Assembly: GCF_963675165.1 (NCBI RefSeq)
Contig: NC_087386.1
Coordinates: 5,901,566-5,965,565, forward strand
From: Halichondria panicea
Taxonomy: Eukaryota > Porifera > Demospongiae > Suberitida > Halichondriidae
Reading direction: 5' to 3'
DNA length: 64,000 bases
This document shows, one piece after another, positions 22,937 to 34,871 of the stretch. Below the pieces are notes generated by a model, which ran no database searches, was not told the DNA's origin, and saw only the letters and a list, made by a program, of their open reading frames with translations. Made by a program: the position numbers and the translations under genes. The stretch's first letter is position 1, and the number at the start of each line of letters is the position of its first letter.

Positions 22937-25900
22937 ATGGCTACAAGAAGTGACCTTGATGCTCTGGTGGTTCAGGTGGAAGGATTGGATCTAGAGGAGA
23001 ACAAAGCTGGCTCAGGGGCTTATGGCTGTGTCTTTAGAGTGACGGTGAATGGAAGAGACTGCATTGCTAAGAAGATCCATTCCATATTGCTCCTACAAGA
23101 TCAAGAGAGGATTTTAACAAATTTCTGCAATGAATGTCGTATTCTGAGCGGTCTGGATCATCCCAACATAGTAAACTTTGTTGGCGTCCATTACGGCCGC
23201 GATAAGAACGACATCAGTTTAATAATGGAGAGGCTTCATTCCGACTTGGCTAATTTTGTTGAAACCTATCGAGACACGAAAATCGCCACTAGAATCCGTA
23301 TCCTGTATGATGTATCCAAGGGCCTCCACTATCTCCACTCTCTGACCCCTCCCCTCATCCATCGTGACCTCACTGCTCCCAACATCCTGCTCACTGAGGA
23401 CCTCACTGCCAAAATCGGAGACCTGGACAGATTGACTCATATACTGACAAGCGTCCCGGGAAATCCAACCTACATGCCTCCCGAATGTCATGGAGAAGAG
23501 CCCACCTACACTACCAAGCTGGACATCTTCTCATTCGGTCATCTCATCATTCACATTGTTATCGGTGATTTCCCTAAAGTCAACGACGTTCCTCAAAGTC
23601 TTTACAACTATATCAACTCTCTCTGGGGACAGGTGGAGCTCATGCGTCGAAGCACTGCTGTCCATGGTGACAAAATGGGGCAGAAACACGCTCTTTATCC
23701 TCTTGTTGTTAGCTGCCTCCATGACCGACCTCAACAGAGACCATCAGTTGACGAAGTGATTGTCTCACTCAGAAAGCTGTGTCTACAGCACCCCAGGATG
23801 GTACGTGAGTGAGTGGGTGGAGGTATCAAATGTGCATTGTCAGCTTATATAGTGTTAGTGTCGACTGTATGCTGGTACTTCTGTGTGGGTGGCTATAGAA
23901 TCTTGAACAGTATATAACATGTACATACAATTTTTATTATTCCATCTTTTGGGTGTATTTTACTGATAATGTATTTTCTCCCAGGCATTTCTGGAAGCTT
24001 GTAAGACGGGTGATGTGGGTGTGGTTCTGGAGCTACTGGAGTGTGGGGCTGATCCCAACCAGGCAGACAAGGTGAGGGGAATACTGTATACAGTGCCAAT
24101 ATGTCCGTTGGTTGATGATATTGTCTCTACAGAATGGTTGGACTGCTCTTTACTGGGCCAGTGACAATGGACATGATGAGATAGTGAGGGTCCTCTTAGC
24201 AGCCAAGGCTACAGTTAACACTCAGATCAAGGTTGGTTTTGTTGTACAAATACATTTCCCACAACATGCTGTTTACATTGTTTCCTCCTATGTACAGTCG
24301 GGAGAGACTCCTCTTTACGCAGCCAGTTTCAATGGTCACCAGAAATGTATGGAGCTCCTAATCGATGCTGGGGCCAATGTTGATGTACTCAAAGAGGTGA
24401 GTGTAAGTAGCTGTACACACATAGCCTCGATTCCAGGCCAATTAAAGTACGGCCTGGTACTTATTGCATGGTAGCATGTGATAGTTTATTCTCCAGAATC
24501 TGGGGAATCCCCTCTTTTCTTTCTTTCTGTCTATGTACATCAGCTTAGCTCTCTATTGCGTTGTTCCAAAAGGCTTTCACACTAGTCTGAAGCCAGAAGA
24601 GGCTCTCATCCACCTCTATGACGGCTGTATAGTCAGGATGTCTTAGCTTGGATCTGTACACGCTATGGGAAGTGTATGGTGCCTCTTGACTGCTTCTTGC
24701 GAAGACAACCTGGCTATAGGACCATCGTAGACGTAGATGAGAGCCTCCAAACTAGTGTTCAAGCCTTCTAAGCAATAGATACAGCTTCACGGAACTCAGT
24801 ATGGAGATAAAATATTACGGAACATATTCTTAGTAAAGGGACTAAATTATGGGTACTAAGGTTTTACGTTCATAGTACGATTACCCATATTCTGAAGGTA
24901 CCAGGCCGTATTTTAATGCGGCCTTGAATCGAGGCTACTATACACACATCTCAGAGGTCACTAGCCACAGAGCCTCCCCATAGTTTAGACATAGATCCGT
25001 CGCTGAACCCGTAAACGTCATCACAATGGAATATTCAATTAAAAAACAATATCGTACCTCCTCTGCCCTGACATTAGTGTAGATAGTCATGTGATATTGT
25101 ATGAGTGATATTGTGTAATGAGTGGATCTGTACTATATCTTGACTGTTGTTAGTTTTGTTGTACACTTTTCCCATAACATGCTGTTTACATTGTTTTCCT
25201 CCTATGTACAGTCGGGAGGAACCCCTCTTTGGGTAGCCAGTTTCAGTGGTCACCAGAAATGTATGGAGCTCCTAATCGATGCTGGGGCCAATGTTGATGT
25301 ACCCGAAGAGGTGAGTGTAAGTAGCTGTACACACATCTCAGAGGCCACTAGCTACAGAGCCTCCCCATGTTCTGTTGACCTGGTCTATTAGACACCAGAG
25401 CTAGTCATATTTGTGTAGATAGCACTGGTAGTTGGTGTACCGAGGTACGACACGCATCTCGTGATCTCTCTTTTAATTGCATTCCAATGTAATGCACAAT
25501 AACTTTGACTAAGGCTCAAGGGTAGTATAGTTTAGACCTAGAGGTAACAGTTTCCGTCACTGAATCCGTAAACGTCATCACTGGGATATTCAATTAAAAA
25601 ACAATGTCGTACCTCCTCTGCCCTGACATTAGTGTAGATAGTCATGTGATATTGTATGAGTGATATTGTGTAATGAGTGGATCTGTACTATCTTGACTGT
25701 TGTTAGTTTTGTTGTACACATTTCCCACAACATGCTGTTTACATCGTTTTCCTCCTATGTACAGTCGGGAGCGACCCCTCTTTACGCAGCCAGTTTCAAT
25801 GGTCACCAGAAATGTATGGAGCTCCTAATCGATGCTGGGGCCAATGTTGATGTACCCAGAGAGGTGAGTGTAAGTAGCTGTACACACATCTCAGAGGCCA

Positions 25901-28900
25901 CTAGCTACAGAGCCTCCCCATGTTCTGTTGACCTGGTCTATTAGACACCAGAGCTAGTCATATTTGTGTAGATAGCACTGGTAGTTGGTGTACCGAGGTA
26001 CGACACGCATCTCGTGATCTCTCTTTTCATTGCATTCCAATGTAATGCACAATAACTTTGACTAAGGCTCAAGGGTAGTATAGTTTAGACCTAGAGGTAA
26101 CTGTTTCCGTCGCTGAATCCGTAAACGTCATCACTGGGATATTCAATTAAAAAACAATGTCGTACCTCCTCTGCCCTGACATTAGTGTAGATAGTCATGT
26201 GATATTGTATGAGTGATATTGTGTAATGAGTGGATCTGTACTATATCTTGACTGTTGTTAGTTTTGTTGTACACATTTCCCACAACATGCTGTTTACATC
26301 GTTTTCCTCCTATGTACAGTTGGGAGCGACCCCTCTTTACGCAGCCAGTTTCAATGGTCACCAGAAATGTATGGAGCTCCTAATCGAGGCTGGGGCCAAT
26401 GTTGATGTACCCAATGAGGTGAGTGTAAGTAGCTGTACACACATCTCAGAGGCCACTAGCCACAGAGCCTCCCCATGTTCTGTTGACCTGGTCCATTAGA
26501 CACCAGAGCTAGTCATGTTTGTGTAGAGAGCACTGGTAGTTGGTGTACCGAGGTACGACACGCATCTCGTGATCTCTCTTTTAATTGCATTCCAATGTAA
26601 TGCACAATAACTTTGACTAAGGCTCAAGGGTAGTATAGTTTAGACCTAGATCTAACAGTTTCCGTCACTGAACCTCAGCTTCCATTAAAGATAAGGCCTG
26701 CTACTGACTGCTTGCGCATGAATATTTTTCCTGTAAAGTCCTATTTTTATCAGTGAAAATATCCTGACAAAAAATACAAATTCTTATTGAAAGTCATACA
26801 GAGCTATATATAGCTAGCTAGCTAGAGACAGAGCTATAGGCTTGTTGTACAGCTATTTTCTTTCAGTAGCAGTAGTATAGTAGACTTTCATCGAAGTTAG
26901 TATTAGATGGGCGTGGCTTGTCTATATAGGCTATTGTCAGCCTTCACTCTGTTCAGACGATTTTCATCCACACTGTTGCTAGTTATGAGTCTTTGTTAGC
27001 ATAGCAGGCTATGGGTAGCTATCAGAATGCTATCAGGTGGGCTAGAAACCTTCAATCTAACTTTTTATGCCGTATAGCGCGAAATTTTCAAGGGGCTTAA
27101 TTTTTGTAGATTTCGTAGGTTAGCAATCCTACACGAAAATTAAGTCCACGAAAATTGTTCTTTAATGAGAATTATCTGCTATAACGTGCAAAGATTAAAA
27201 GGCGTGGCTTCCGGTAAGCAGTCATTCCACGAACATTGTGCAACGAAATGGTTTTAGAGGCCATTCCACGAAATATAAGTGCCTTGAAAATTTCGCGCTA
27301 TACGGTATGTGACATAATTAATTGTTTTACTGAGCATACACGTTGTTATCCTGTGTTAGCCGGTATCTGGCTCACAGAGGAAGTGCGGCCTGGGATCGAG
27401 GCTAGTGTATTCCCTGACATTAGTGTAGATAGTCATGTGATATTGTATAATGAGTGGGTCTGTGATGAGTGATGGTTCACCTGCTCACACTATCTTGACT
27501 CCGTACAGACTGGAACCACAGCATTGTGGGTAGCTGCTCAGAATGGTCATGTGAGGGCAGTGGAATTGTTGATTGCTGCGAATGCTCAAGTTGAAATTCA
27601 AGAGGAGGTGAGATTTACTGCTTATAATTATCTGTATTAATAATTATTTGGTCTTATTGAGAAGGGACAGCATTGCACATTGCCAGCTATTATTACTAGC
27701 TGTTTGTTTGTTTAAAAATATTTGGATGTTTACAGGATGGTTTTACGGCATTGCACATGGCCAGTCAGGAGGGTTACTGTGGAGTTGTTAGAATGTTGTT
27801 GGAGGCCAAGGCTAACGTCCACATCAAGACTAATGTGAGTCACGCTGCATGATTGTAATCACTATACGTATTACTAGAATATTTTGCGGATGAACGAAGT
27901 CAGCAGAAAATTTGACCCTTTGCGATCACTATTGCGTTCTGGCAAGGATTGTGTGTATTTACTAGTACTATTTTTAGGTTTTGTGATTTTATTGTTGCGA
28001 ATTGATCAACCCTCGCAAAGTTGGCGTATGTTTGATGCATTCTAGTATATAGTACAGTAGTTAGGTATACCTTAATGTTACTACCGTATAGCGGGTAATT
28101 TTCGTGGGGCAAAAAATTCGTTATTTTCGAGATGAAATTTAATGTAAGCGTGGCTTACCGGAACGTATGAATGCAGTGCTGGCAATGAGACTAAACAAAT
28201 TTTTTATCCCACGAAAATTACCCGCTATACAGTATTATAAACGGGTACTAATTTTAGCGAATTAAGTCCTCGCTAATAATAATATTATAACGCATTATGG
28301 ATTAATAAAAGTTCCTTTGAGAGTATGCTATAGCAAGCTAGCCCCTGTATCTGACCATTCAAGCTTAAAACTCATGATCTTTTGACAAAATTAATATTGT
28401 GCTAACGAATTTTCTGCCAAAATTAGTACCCTAAAAATCTGATACGCTAAAATTACTACTGTCTATTTATTAGTAACCTTAATTATGCCTCGAGGCGTAG
28501 CCGCACGAGGGATACGGTAAAGCTGACTGTGTGTGTGTCTGTGTGTCTGTTCCAACTGTAACTGTTCAACGGTTGCAATGCGACGAAAGCTAACAGCTTC
28601 TATAGGCTTCTAGCCACGTTCTCTTGGATTTTGATTCGTAGATTAGCAAACTAAAGCTTCTTTCTCGAGTTATGGCTAGTTTGACTCACATTGAAGGCTG
28701 TTGCAGTCTCTTCATAGTTCGCACAAACTTTCTATTCAACATATGAGTTAGCCTTGCACTAAAGCGCTAGCTTTTTGTTAGCTACAAGACTCAGAAAATA
28801 TGTGTTAAAACAGCTAGCTAGCAGTAGCCATTATTTTGTGAATCTTTGGACACACCTTTTAATTCTTCCTGTGGACACATGCGCGCTCATTCCCCATGTG

Positions 28901-30274
28901 TGAGAAAATAGTATCAGATCCAGATCCTCCTGGCAGAATCATCCTTTTCTTAAGGGCCTGGTAAGCCACAAAACACTACTATATATAACAATATGCGTGT
29001 ACACAAGTCTTAGATATTATATACACTGACAGAACTACAGATCCTGAAAGAATCAATTTTCTTCTTTCTTGAGGTCCTGGTAAGCCACATAATACAATAA
29101 ATAACAACAATAGATGCATGTAAATAAGTGTTTTCTTCTCAGTGACTTTATATAAATAGACTAACTTTCTTTAATAATAGAAAATAACTATTATAACACT
29201 AAGCGAAAGCATAACATGGCGAGAGGCATTAGCAAGCGTACGCTTGCAACACTCGTTAAGGTAGCAATTATTCATCACCATGGCAACGGTATTCTACTGA
29301 TTATGTATTGCTGTCCACTGTTAAAATTATAGAATTACATAGTGTAGATAATTATAGTCATGTTAATTGTACACAGGATGGAGCCACGGCATTGCACATA
29401 GCCAGTCAGAAGGGTCACTGTGGAGTTGTTAGAATGTTGTTGGAGGCCAAGGCTGACGTCCATATCAAGACTAATGTGAGTCACGCTGCATGATTGTAAT
29501 CACTATACGTATTACTAGAATATTTTGCGGATGAAAAACCTTTGCGAATTAACCAAGTCAGCAGAAAAATTGACCCTTTGCGATCACTATTGCGTTCTGG
29601 CATTGATCGTGTGTATTTACTAGTACTATTTAGGTTTTGCGATTTTATTTTGCGTATGTTTGATGCATTCTAGTATATAGTACAGTAGTTAGGTATACCT
29701 TAATGTTACTACTGTATAGCCGGTAATTTTCATGGGGCAAAAAATTCGTTATTTTCAAGACAAAATTTAATGTAAGCGGGAACGTATGAATGCAGTGCTG
29801 GCAATCAAACTAAACGAATCTTTTACCCCACGAAAATTACCCGCTATACGGTATTATAAACGGGTACTAATTTTAGCAAATTTGTAATTAACGCTACCTT
29901 GCTAATAATATTATAACGCATTATTAAGTTCCTTTGAGAGTATGCTATAGCAAGCTAGCCCCTGTATCTGACTCCATTCAAGCTTAAAACTCATAATCTT
30001 TTGACAAATATTGTGCTAATGAATTTTCTGCTAGTACCCTACAAAATCTGATACGCTAAAATTACTACTGTCTATTTATTAATTAAGGTAGCAATTATTC
30101 ATCACCATGGCAACAGGTTACTGGTTATGTATATGCATGTAGCTGTCCACTGTTAAAATTCCTTATTTCCCTTCATCATTAACTGCTCACATACCCACTA
30201 TACAGGACGGACGTACTGCCTATGATGTGGCTAGTAGGAATGGACACACTCAAGTGTGTGAACTACTACACTGA
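22937..30274 (+). CDS. TKL-like kinase with ankyrin repeats, copy B (activation loop deleted)
   Basis: Exons 22937-23800, 23985-24071, 24133-24231, 24298-24396, 25212-25310, 25765-25863, 26320-26418, 27509-27607, 27736-27834, 29377-29475 and 30206-30274 give about 603 residues, all in phase. The glycine loop GSGAYGCVF, the lysine pair, HRDLTAPN and MPPE are intact. However, [17 protein letters not shown] of copy A is IGDLDRLTH here. The intron and nine codons were removed together, taking the glycine of DLG and the start of the activation segment. Kinase activity is therefore doubtful. Ankyrin exons run a, b, b, b, b, c, d, d, cap, against a, b, c, c, d, a, b, d, cap in copy A. The four b exons come with near-identical introns, so they arose by recent tandem duplication. 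Confidence 0.85.
24423..24940. mobile_element. Non-autonomous DNA element, TAGCCTCG family, gene B
   Basis: Same insertion point and flanking TACACACAT as 6269-6804, so it was inserted before the block duplication. The ends are AGCCTCGATTCCAGGCC and GGCCTTGAATCGAGGCT. Confidence 0.7.
27070..27305. mobile_element. MITE with CCGTATAGCGCG ends, gene B
   Basis: The inverted ends CCGTATAGCGCGAAATTTTC and GAAAATTTCGCGCTATACGG are flanked by TATG on both sides. A partial, degraded relative lies at about 13878-13985 in gene A. The terminal CCGTATAGCG is shared with the 14412 family, but the interior differs. Confidence 0.7.
28084..28232. mobile_element. MITE with CCGTATAGCGGG ends, gene B (copy 1)
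   Basis: Inverted ends as in 14412-14580, flanked by TA. It lies in the intron after a d-type ankyrin exon, the same context as in gene A. Confidence 0.7.
28486..29250. repeat. About 800-bp dispersed repeat, inverted copy (gene B)
   Basis: Reverse-complement copy of about 7765-8600, beginning GCCTCGAGGCGTAGCC. It lies between ankyrin exons 27736-27834 and 29377-29475, a different intron from the copy in gene A, so it moved independently. Confidence 0.6.
29712..29851. mobile_element. MITE with CCGTATAGCGGG ends, gene B (copy 2)
   Basis: The ends CTGTATAGCCGGTAATTTTC and AAAATTACCCGCTATACGG are flanked by TA. It follows the second d-type exon, so exon and element were duplicated together. Confidence 0.7.
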
Positions 30275-30337
30275 CTCTGTACCTTATTAACTGTACATGT
30301 GTTACCATACATCCTGTTCGTATCATGCTTTAAACTA

Positions 30338-31044
30338 TACTCTGCGCACTTAAGGCCCGGGTCCAGATTTTAACACCAAAATTTACACTATGTTCATACT
30401 GCTGTATTATTTGCAATATACAGTGTATGCTGGATCAAAATGATCCAAAATGAAGCTCAATGTTTTCTTTTTCCAAAAAACTAATTAGCTTAATTCAATT
30501 ATGCTAATTAGTCCCATAAATGATGATGACGTCATGCCACTTTCAGAAAGAGAAGTGCAAATACGGCGTTGAAGATGCCAAGATCAAGCTTCAAAAACAA
30601 GGCTAGATGAACATCTCATAGCTAGGTACTAGTATCCTTGATGGGAAGAGTAGGAGTTATTGTATTCTTGAGATACACAAAATAGCCTACCTCTAGGGTG
30701 GCTGTCAGAGCTAAAGAAGCTAGCATAGCTAAGAAAGTTTTGGACATTTTTACTTCCCATCAAGGAAACATAATCATAACAACATAATCTATCTTTTGAG
30801 GGCCTAAACAGCTACTCTTACCTTGTTTTAGTCCGCCGTATTTGTTGCCAAAGATAATCTATAATAGTTCTAGCAGCTAGCTAAGCAAATACATTGACCT
30901 TATGACGTCACATGCAATGAATAACATTAATAAACATTATGAATCTCATTAACACTACATGATCTACATGATCTACATAAAATGTAGGCAATGAATAAAA
31001 TTAATCTTATCAGTGCCTGACCCAGGCCTTAACTGCGCAGAGTA
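30338..31044. mobile_element. Non-autonomous DNA element between kinase B and FATP
   Basis: 707 bp. The inverted ends TACTCTGCGCACTTAAGGCC and GGCCTTAACTGCGCAGAGTA are flanked by TA on both sides. It fills most of the intergenic space 30275-31315. I see no transposase frame inside. Confidence 0.75.
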
Positions 31045-31315
31045 TACATCATTTTTTCTTAAGGTTTTATGCAAATTTTGATTGACAGTATAATTAATGT
31101 ACAAACGTACACAGTGCAGTGATAGCAACTTTATAATTATTGTCATAACCATTGTCATTCATTTTGTATGTTCAACTTGTAAATATTTGCACTTAATTTG
31201 ATAAAACATGGATACAAAACTTGAGGATACGAAATGCTACTATGTCATGACTTGTTAAATGTATAGTCATCAGTTCAGCTTGAGTTACTAACAGCTAATG
31301 CATGAGTCCATTGTT

Positions 31316-32693
31316 TCACACTCTGATTGTTCCCTGGAGCAGTTGCTCGTGGAGCTCCTCTGTTAGAGGGACGTACGAAGACCCCCTCAATATGTACAGT
31401 GGGTCAGTCACCTCTGTTCGATCAAAACCCCCGTTCCTCAACTTGACCTTACGCAGTTTGAAAGTCCCAGTGAGCTCTGCCGACTCTATTAGCCTCACAA
31501 AGATAGGTACAGCATAGGGGGGCAGGGAGAGAGAGAGTTGGTGAGGGAGTGTCGACAGGTCCACAGTGTCCCGAGTCCCCACAATGGCAGCCATTCCAGC
31601 ACGCCCTTCGTTACCAGGCACCTCAACACCGTACACCACCACATCCGTCAACTTCAACACAGTAGCAATACGAGTCTCAACCTCTGCCGTGGATACGTTC
31701 TCCCCCTTCCAACGAAACGTGTCCCCAGATCGATCACAGAAATACACCCAACCTTCCTCGTCAATGCACATTATGTCTCCAGTTCTGAAAAAAGCATCTC
31801 CTACTTTGAAACAATTCCTAAGAATTTTTTTTGCCGAGCTTTCTTTGTTTCGATATCCGTAGAAGGGAGAGGCTTTAGTAATCTCACAAACAGTTTCACC
31901 AGGTTCGCTCACACCACACTCGACACAGAAACCATTCTCATCTCTTAGGTAATCGCCAGTCTCCGAATGAAGCTTCAGGATAGTGACGTTTTGAATGGAC
32001 GGTACAAACAGTGGGAGAGCTCCAATAGATCCTGGCTTGTTGTCAATGTTGATGATACCAAAGTTGCCCTCAGTGGAGCCATAAAACTCGATAATGTGAT
32101 CCACTTCAAATCGTTTCTGGAACTCCAGCCACAGCTCTTTTCTGAGTCCTGCAGTGATGATTAGACGTACTTTGTGTTGTGTGTCAGTGGGTTGAGGGGG
32201 TTGGGCCAACACGTAGCGATTCAACTCCCCAATCGTGCACACCATCTGCACAGTGGGGGAGTAAGTGGATATAAATGAAGTGATGTCACCCGTACACAGT
32301 GATACATAGCTCAAGTTGTGTAGTGAAAGCAAAGGCAAGAATAGCTGAAAGCATAACAAGCTGAAAGCATATTAAACAACATGTACTGTCTATTTAAAGC
32401 ATAATTAGATTTAAGAAAAATATTAGCCAACTCAACTCACAGTGCAGTTGTACTTTACACAATCGGTCCAAAAGTGTTTGGCAGAGAACTTTTTCCTAAT
32501 GACGAGAGTGGCTCCTGTGTAGATCATAGGCCCTCCATTGTGTGCGAGGCCGTGGGAATGGTAGAGAGGCAGGACAGAGTACACACAGTCACTGTCAGTC
32601 ACTCCTCCGGCAATCCCAAAGAAAGTAGGAGAACGAAACAATCTGTGAGAGAGAGGGACGGGATTAGTACACTCTGATACTGGGGGCCTCAAG

Positions 32694-32791
<98 letters not shown>

Positions 32792-34871
32792 ATGTGCGTG
32801 CCTGTGTGTGTGTGTGTGTGTGTGCGTGTGTGTGTGCGTGGGTGTGTACATTTGCTGACTCAACCACTAAAATAACTAGAGCACTAAAGTGCAAACCCTC
32901 GGCTGGTGACATGATTATAAAGAAACCAGAAGACTGATATAATGCAGTGCATATAGTGATGTTGTTATCATCATCATGCATGACTTGCACAGCAACTCAG
33001 GAGCAATAAAACTAAACCAGACTGGAGGCATACTGAAACATTTGAGAACAGGTAGTAGTACTATAGATATATGCACTGTGGATTAGGATCACAGCAAAGA
33101 AGCCTGGAGTCTCAGAGAAGTATGGCTCCAGGTCCTGCATGGATCCCAGTCAGCTAAAGCAAGCTTTCTACTTTAGTGACCCTGTTCCATTGTTCCTGGT
33201 AGATACAGCTTTCTACTTTAGTGACCCTGTTCCATTGTTTCTGGACCTGGTACAGGATCACTTCAGTTATAAGTAACGCATGTGCAAGTTCTGTTCAAGC
33301 TACATTTTGCTCGCTTTTATTAGACAAAGAAGCTTTAACACCGAAAGCTGCCACTATCCAAAGTACTAACTTGTTGTGTGGAGGCTACTCATGCTGTAAA
33401 CGCAGTGCTAGAGCATCCAGGTAAGCAGACCTAGTCACAAGCTTATTCAAGCTTCTTAGCTTTTGCTCGACAAAGAAGCTTTAACAGCAAAATCTGCCAC
33501 TATTTAAATCAAGATACTGTTGTGTGAAGGCTATCCATGCTGTAAACGCAGTGCTGTGGCATCCAGGTGAGTAGAAAATCCCATCACAAACAGACAAACA
33601 AACAAACAAACAAACCAACAGACTACTATACCCGTGGCCGCCCACGCGCCTCGGGTAATGAGCTTACTTTGAGTCATCCACATTGCAAGCCTTGGGCATA
33701 CCAGTGGTCCCAGATGTGTACACATAGAGCACAGTGTCTGCAGCAAATTGGCCATTAGAATGGCATGCACATAATTCAATAGTCTACAATTAAAGCATGT
33801 CTATATACATAGTGGAGGGGAACATTACATTCTATCAGATAAACAGACACTGTAGAAATGACAACCATAGAGAATGGTATGCACAAATGTTAATTGTCTA
33901 TAACAATTGTTTACATGGACATACCTATACTAAATAATTATGGGATGCATGAATTGTTATCACTGGCAGCTTACCATTGACACTCCTGTCCTCACGAGGA
34001 GGGGGTGGGGTCTTAGACACACTCTCCAGTAGTCCCTCTAGCCGTGTGACTCCGCCCACTCCAGCATCACCACCGACAGAGTAGGCGTGGTCTCGTACCC
34101 CTGGATCCAGGTCCTCCCACACTTCCCTCACAGCTTCCCCCAGAGAGCTACTCAACACTAGACCACGACACGAGGACACTTTGATGCAATGTAACAACGA
34201 CTCCTGGCGTAGTTTAGTGTTTATCAGAGCTGAGATGGCTCCAAGCTTTGCCAGTCCAAGGTACAGAGCATAGGACTCTGGAGAATTCTCCAAAAACAGT
34301 GCAATACAGTCTCCTTTCTTGACTCCAGTAGAACGGAAAAAGTTGGCAATTTGGTTGATGTAATCTTCAAGTTCACTAAAGGTCAGCGTTCGATCTGATT
34401 CTCCATCGAGACCAATGCTAATGATAGCTGGCTTGTTTGGGAATTTGGCTGCCGTTTCAGAAAGGAAATCAAACACCATTTTTCTCTCTGATGTCTTACG
34501 CTTGAGGCCAAGCTTCATCCAGACTCCAACCAGCATCCACCTTATTATAAAATTACCAAATGTTTAATATTTAGTGTTGATATATAATTAGACTCTATAT
34601 GTGTTGTGTGTAAAATATCTTCCATTGAATACAGCTAGTCACGTGCACACCTCAGATCTCTGGGCACAGTCTTAAAGAAGAGCTTGCAAAACTTAGTCCC
34701 TCCCAGCACAGAGAACTGCACCAGACCAAAGAGGAGGGCCCCCCATCCTCCAACACCTCCTAACCAGTACAGTCCAGCTGCACAGGCTGCAGACAAAAGA
34801 AAGGGAGCTCTTGGAAATCCCTTCACTCTCTTCTGGTAGACTACAGCAGCAGAGCTAGAGCTAGAGGCCAT
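31316..34871 (-). CDS. Long-chain fatty acid transport protein / very-long-chain acyl-CoA synthetase (SLC27 family), copy C
   Basis: Exons 34651-34871, 33975-34540, 33668-33737, 32441-32642 and 31316-32245 give 662 residues, close to the usual 620-660 of the family. The N terminus has two hydrophobic stretches (about residues 20-55) before the enzyme domain. [12 protein letters not shown] is the AMP-binding loop, and [16 protein letters not shown] is the FATP-specific motif. The enzyme couples fatty-acid uptake to CoA activation at the ER or plasma membrane, using ATP and CoA. Intron 3 holds a very long TG run and a duplicated stretch of about 190 bp (33190-33580). The open frame upstream of exon 5 (31316-32359) is intron read-through; family alignment places the exon start at MVCTIGELNRY. 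Confidence 0.93.
32693..32850. repeat. Long TG/CA microsatellite, FATP copy C intron 3
   Basis: About 110 bp of nearly pure TG repeat, then interrupted TG. Apparent all-CV or all-HT frames across it are artefacts of the repeat. Confidence 0.95.

Noticed and set aside
31316-32359. FATP copy C read as a single long open frame from 32359
   Set aside because: Alignment to copy D and the family shows an acceptor at 32246 and a 195-bp intron; the extra residues are intron read-through.
32432-32990. Frames rich in His-Thr or Cys-Val across 32,700-32,850, and similar ones near 37,040, 39,210 and 43,500
   Set aside because: They are translations of TG/CA microsatellites inside introns.
33190-33580. 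Duplicated stretch of about 190 bp in FATP copy C intron 3 with donor-like ends (CGGYSCCKRSARASR)
   Set aside because: The second copy has a stop in the equivalent frame and no acceptor fits; kept only as a repeat.
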